Shown here: positions 62,180-64,000 of the stretch, in pieces
Layout of the letters: each line of letters opens with the position of its first letter
How positions within the stretch are numbered: position 1 is the stretch's first letter
Source of the DNA: Scolanthus callimorphus
Taxonomy: Eukaryota > Cnidaria > Anthozoa > Actiniaria > Edwardsiidae
DNA length: 64,000 nt
Assembly (NCBI GenBank): GCA_033964015.1
Contig: CM066913.1
Coordinates: 24,640,790-24,704,789 of the forward strand
Direction: 5' to 3'
Made by a program: the position numbers and the translations under genes
Notes under the pieces: model-generated
What the model saw: the letters and a program-made list of their open reading frames with translations, nothing else
Databases searched by the model: none
Told to the model about the DNA's origin: nothing

Positions 62180-62600
62180 TCCTCTAACACGTAACATTTG
62201 CATATTTATAACTTTGCTTATGCTCATTTCCAGGTGCCTCTGTTAGATGCAACTGTCACACAAAGATGTCAGTCAAGCAGAGGTAATGAATGGGTTAACA
62301 GTAGATGAATACTTCACCAAGGGCAACCCTGCTGCTCCTGGCTGTGGAAAACATCCTGGCTGTGGCACCCACACTTTTTAATGCCCTACCAGTCCCTATT
62401 CGTAATCAGTTAATTTTTAAAACGTATTGTAGAGGAATTGAATCCTTTTTTAATAACATATAGACCAATTTTCAATATTTTTAAAATGTAAATATTTTTA
62501 TATAGTTTTTCACCGTTTATCTAGAGTAACATAACTTTGTAATTTGTATTATCATTAGTTTTTAACAGACGAAGAACCACCTCGTGGAAGCTCTGTTAAT
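62180..62600 (+). mobile_element. LINE 3' fragment, copy 2
   Basis: Second copy of the sequence at 46880-47460, without the internal duplication: GGTGCCTCTGTTAGATGCAA, AAGATGTCAGTCAAGCAGAG, CCACACTTTTTAATGCCC and ACCACCTCGTGGAAGC. It ends directly against the Harbinger-type end at 62601, so either the DNA transposon inserted into the LINE or the two are linked by chance. Confidence 0.6.
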
Positions 62601-64000
62601 AGAGACCTTTAGCAGCGGGGCGGGAGAGCACGACGGGGACGTCGAAACCGCGTGGGTCCTGGGTCGAGCACGCCGTCGGGTCTCGAGCCGAGGAAACTTT
62701 TAGCACCTCGCTTGTAAACAACTGCAACGTGTCTTTACTCTCGAAAATTGCGAAACGTAAACTTGCCTAAATGGCCACATTTAAGGAAACACGAGAGGCT
62801 TTACTTCAAGCATTTGATGATGAAGTGATAGATGAAAAAGAGTTCGTGCTTTTAACCGAGCAAAACACCTCAAAGAGCCCAGATTTTAGCTATCAGAACT
62901 ACGAACCCTTCGATCTCGAAAATCTGGAGCCTGCCGAATGCAAAGCTGAATTGCGTTTCGAAAAAAATGACATTCCTCTTCTGTTCAATGCTCTCGGTAT
63001 GCCAGATGAGATTCAGTGCCAAAATAGAAGCATTTGTGATGGTATGGAAGGATTATGCATGGCGCTCAAGCGGCTAGCGTACCCCTGTCGGTACAGCGAT
63101 ATGATGATTCGCTTTGGTGGCAAGCCTATCTCTGTGCTGTGCTTGGTAACAAACCAAGTAATAGACTACATCTACCAAATGCACCACCACCGTTTAACAC
63201 AGTGGAATGAAACGCTCCTACCCGCTCCAAAGTTACAGGAGTATGCAGAAGCCGTGTTAGCCAAAGGGGCAGCCCTTGATAACTGTTTTGGTTTCGTTGA
63301 CGGAACTGTGCGGCCCATTTGTAGGCCTGGAGAAAACCAGCGACTGGTGTATAATGGGCATAAAAGAGTCCATGCAATAAAGTTCCAGTCAGTGACTCTA
63401 CCAAATGGGATGATTGCCAATTTATATGGCCCAGTTGGTAAGTGAAAATGGATCAGCACTTTAACATATTACTTGTAGATATTAATTGCACTTTTTTTGC
63501 TGTTGACAAATCAAAGCAAAAACCCAAACATTCAACTTACTTATAGTTACTGACTAAGTCTAAGGACAGTTTCCGCATGGTCCATATAGACAACCCAATA
63601 AAATGGACACGTTTGCATGCCCCCAAGCCTCAGGGTTTCCATTTTTTCTAAGGAATTCAATCTTTTACCATTCATGCTAGCCAAATTCTTGTTTGAATAT
63701 GGTATTTAGTATCAGTAAAATACAAAACTTTAGTACCAGCTGCATGCAGGCTAGTACCATGCTTGATCCAGTGGCCCCCAGTCAGCCGTGCTAGGTTCTC
63801 AAGCATGATCCTGTACCACCCATCTAGATTTCCAAGAAAAAAAAAAACAGAAAATAATGTGAAGACATATTTTGCTTGAATTTGTAGAGGGAAAAAAGCA
63901 TGATGCTGGGATGCTTGCTGATTCTGGACTTTTGGATGCACTGGAGGCTCATGCATTCTCTCCCACTGGACAACCCATGTGTATTTACGGGGACCCAGCT
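62601..64000 (+). CDS. PIF/Harbinger-type DDE transposase, 5' part
   Basis: ATG at 62771 opens exon 1 (to 62771-63437): MATFKETREALLQAFDDEVI, an acidic N-terminal part, then FEKNDIPLLFNALGMPDEIQ, and the DDE_Tnp_4-type core with NCFGFVDGTVRPICRPG (first Asp), NGHKRVHAIKFQSVTLPNGM and NLYGPV. A GTAAGT donor at 63438 and a TTTGTAG acceptor at 63887 join in phase 1 to exon 2, EGKKHDAGMLADSGLL, reaching CIYGDPA (second Asp) at the window edge. The third acidic residue would lie beyond. AGAGACCTTTAG at 62601-62612 is a candidate terminal inverted repeat, followed by a CG-rich leader. The family's transposases need a separate Myb-like partner protein, not visible here. The frame is intact, so the copy could be recent or domesticated. 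Confidence 0.85.

Overview
The window looks like nuclear DNA of a cnidarian, most likely an anthozoan (stony coral or sea anemone). That is inferred from the style of the genes (small exons, GT-AG introns, AT-rich introns) and from repeat and transposon families I associate with coral genomes; no single sequence proves it. There are no bacterial operons, rRNA or CRISPR arrays, and most ATG-to-stop reading frames here are chance.

Layout. 1-700: 5' exons of a PIF/Harbinger-type transposase-like gene on the minus strand, running off the left edge. 860-2750: a decayed C2H2 zinc-finger gene on the plus strand, with a triplicated 51-bp exon. 2780-5000: long TATCATTATCAATC minisatellites and palindromes. 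7115-16095 (gene A) and 19170-25177 (gene B): two paralogous genes, each with two oddly spaced zinc fingers, a tyrosine-recombinase-like domain keeping R, K, R, H and Y, and a C-terminal Trp-rich Myb/SANT-like domain. Gene A also carries seven tandem copies of one 63-bp phase-0 exon. 27788-30437: a broken protein-primed-type family B DNA polymerase with an OTU-like N-terminal part. 36392-39694: a broken transposase-like gene. 40919-41395: a small gene for a P2X7-type C-terminal cysteine domain, with an internal stop. 42750-43680 and 46880-48080: 5'-truncated LINE copies. 44372-46727: a rearranged Gypsy-type LTR element in which Gag points opposite to the integrase tail. 48249-52750: a 4.5-kb element with 14-bp terminal inverted repeats and TTAA ends. 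55298-57272: a 2-kb near-perfect inverted repeat. 57408-60900: a nearly complete L2/CR1-type LINE on the minus strand. 62601-64000: a second Harbinger-type transposase gene running off the right edge.

How the parts relate. Most of the window is mobile DNA in different stages of decay: Harbinger, L2-like LINEs, Gypsy, a TTAA-type DNA transposon, a polymerase-bearing virus-like element and many palindromic MITEs. The best candidates for conserved host or domesticated genes are A and B. They share domain order and residue spacing, but every inferred A intron is phase 0 and every inferred B intron is phase 1. Whether they still recombine DNA, or act as DNA-binding proteins derived from a recombinase, cannot be told from sequence alone. 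All splice models were made by eye from GT/AG sites and reading-frame continuity.
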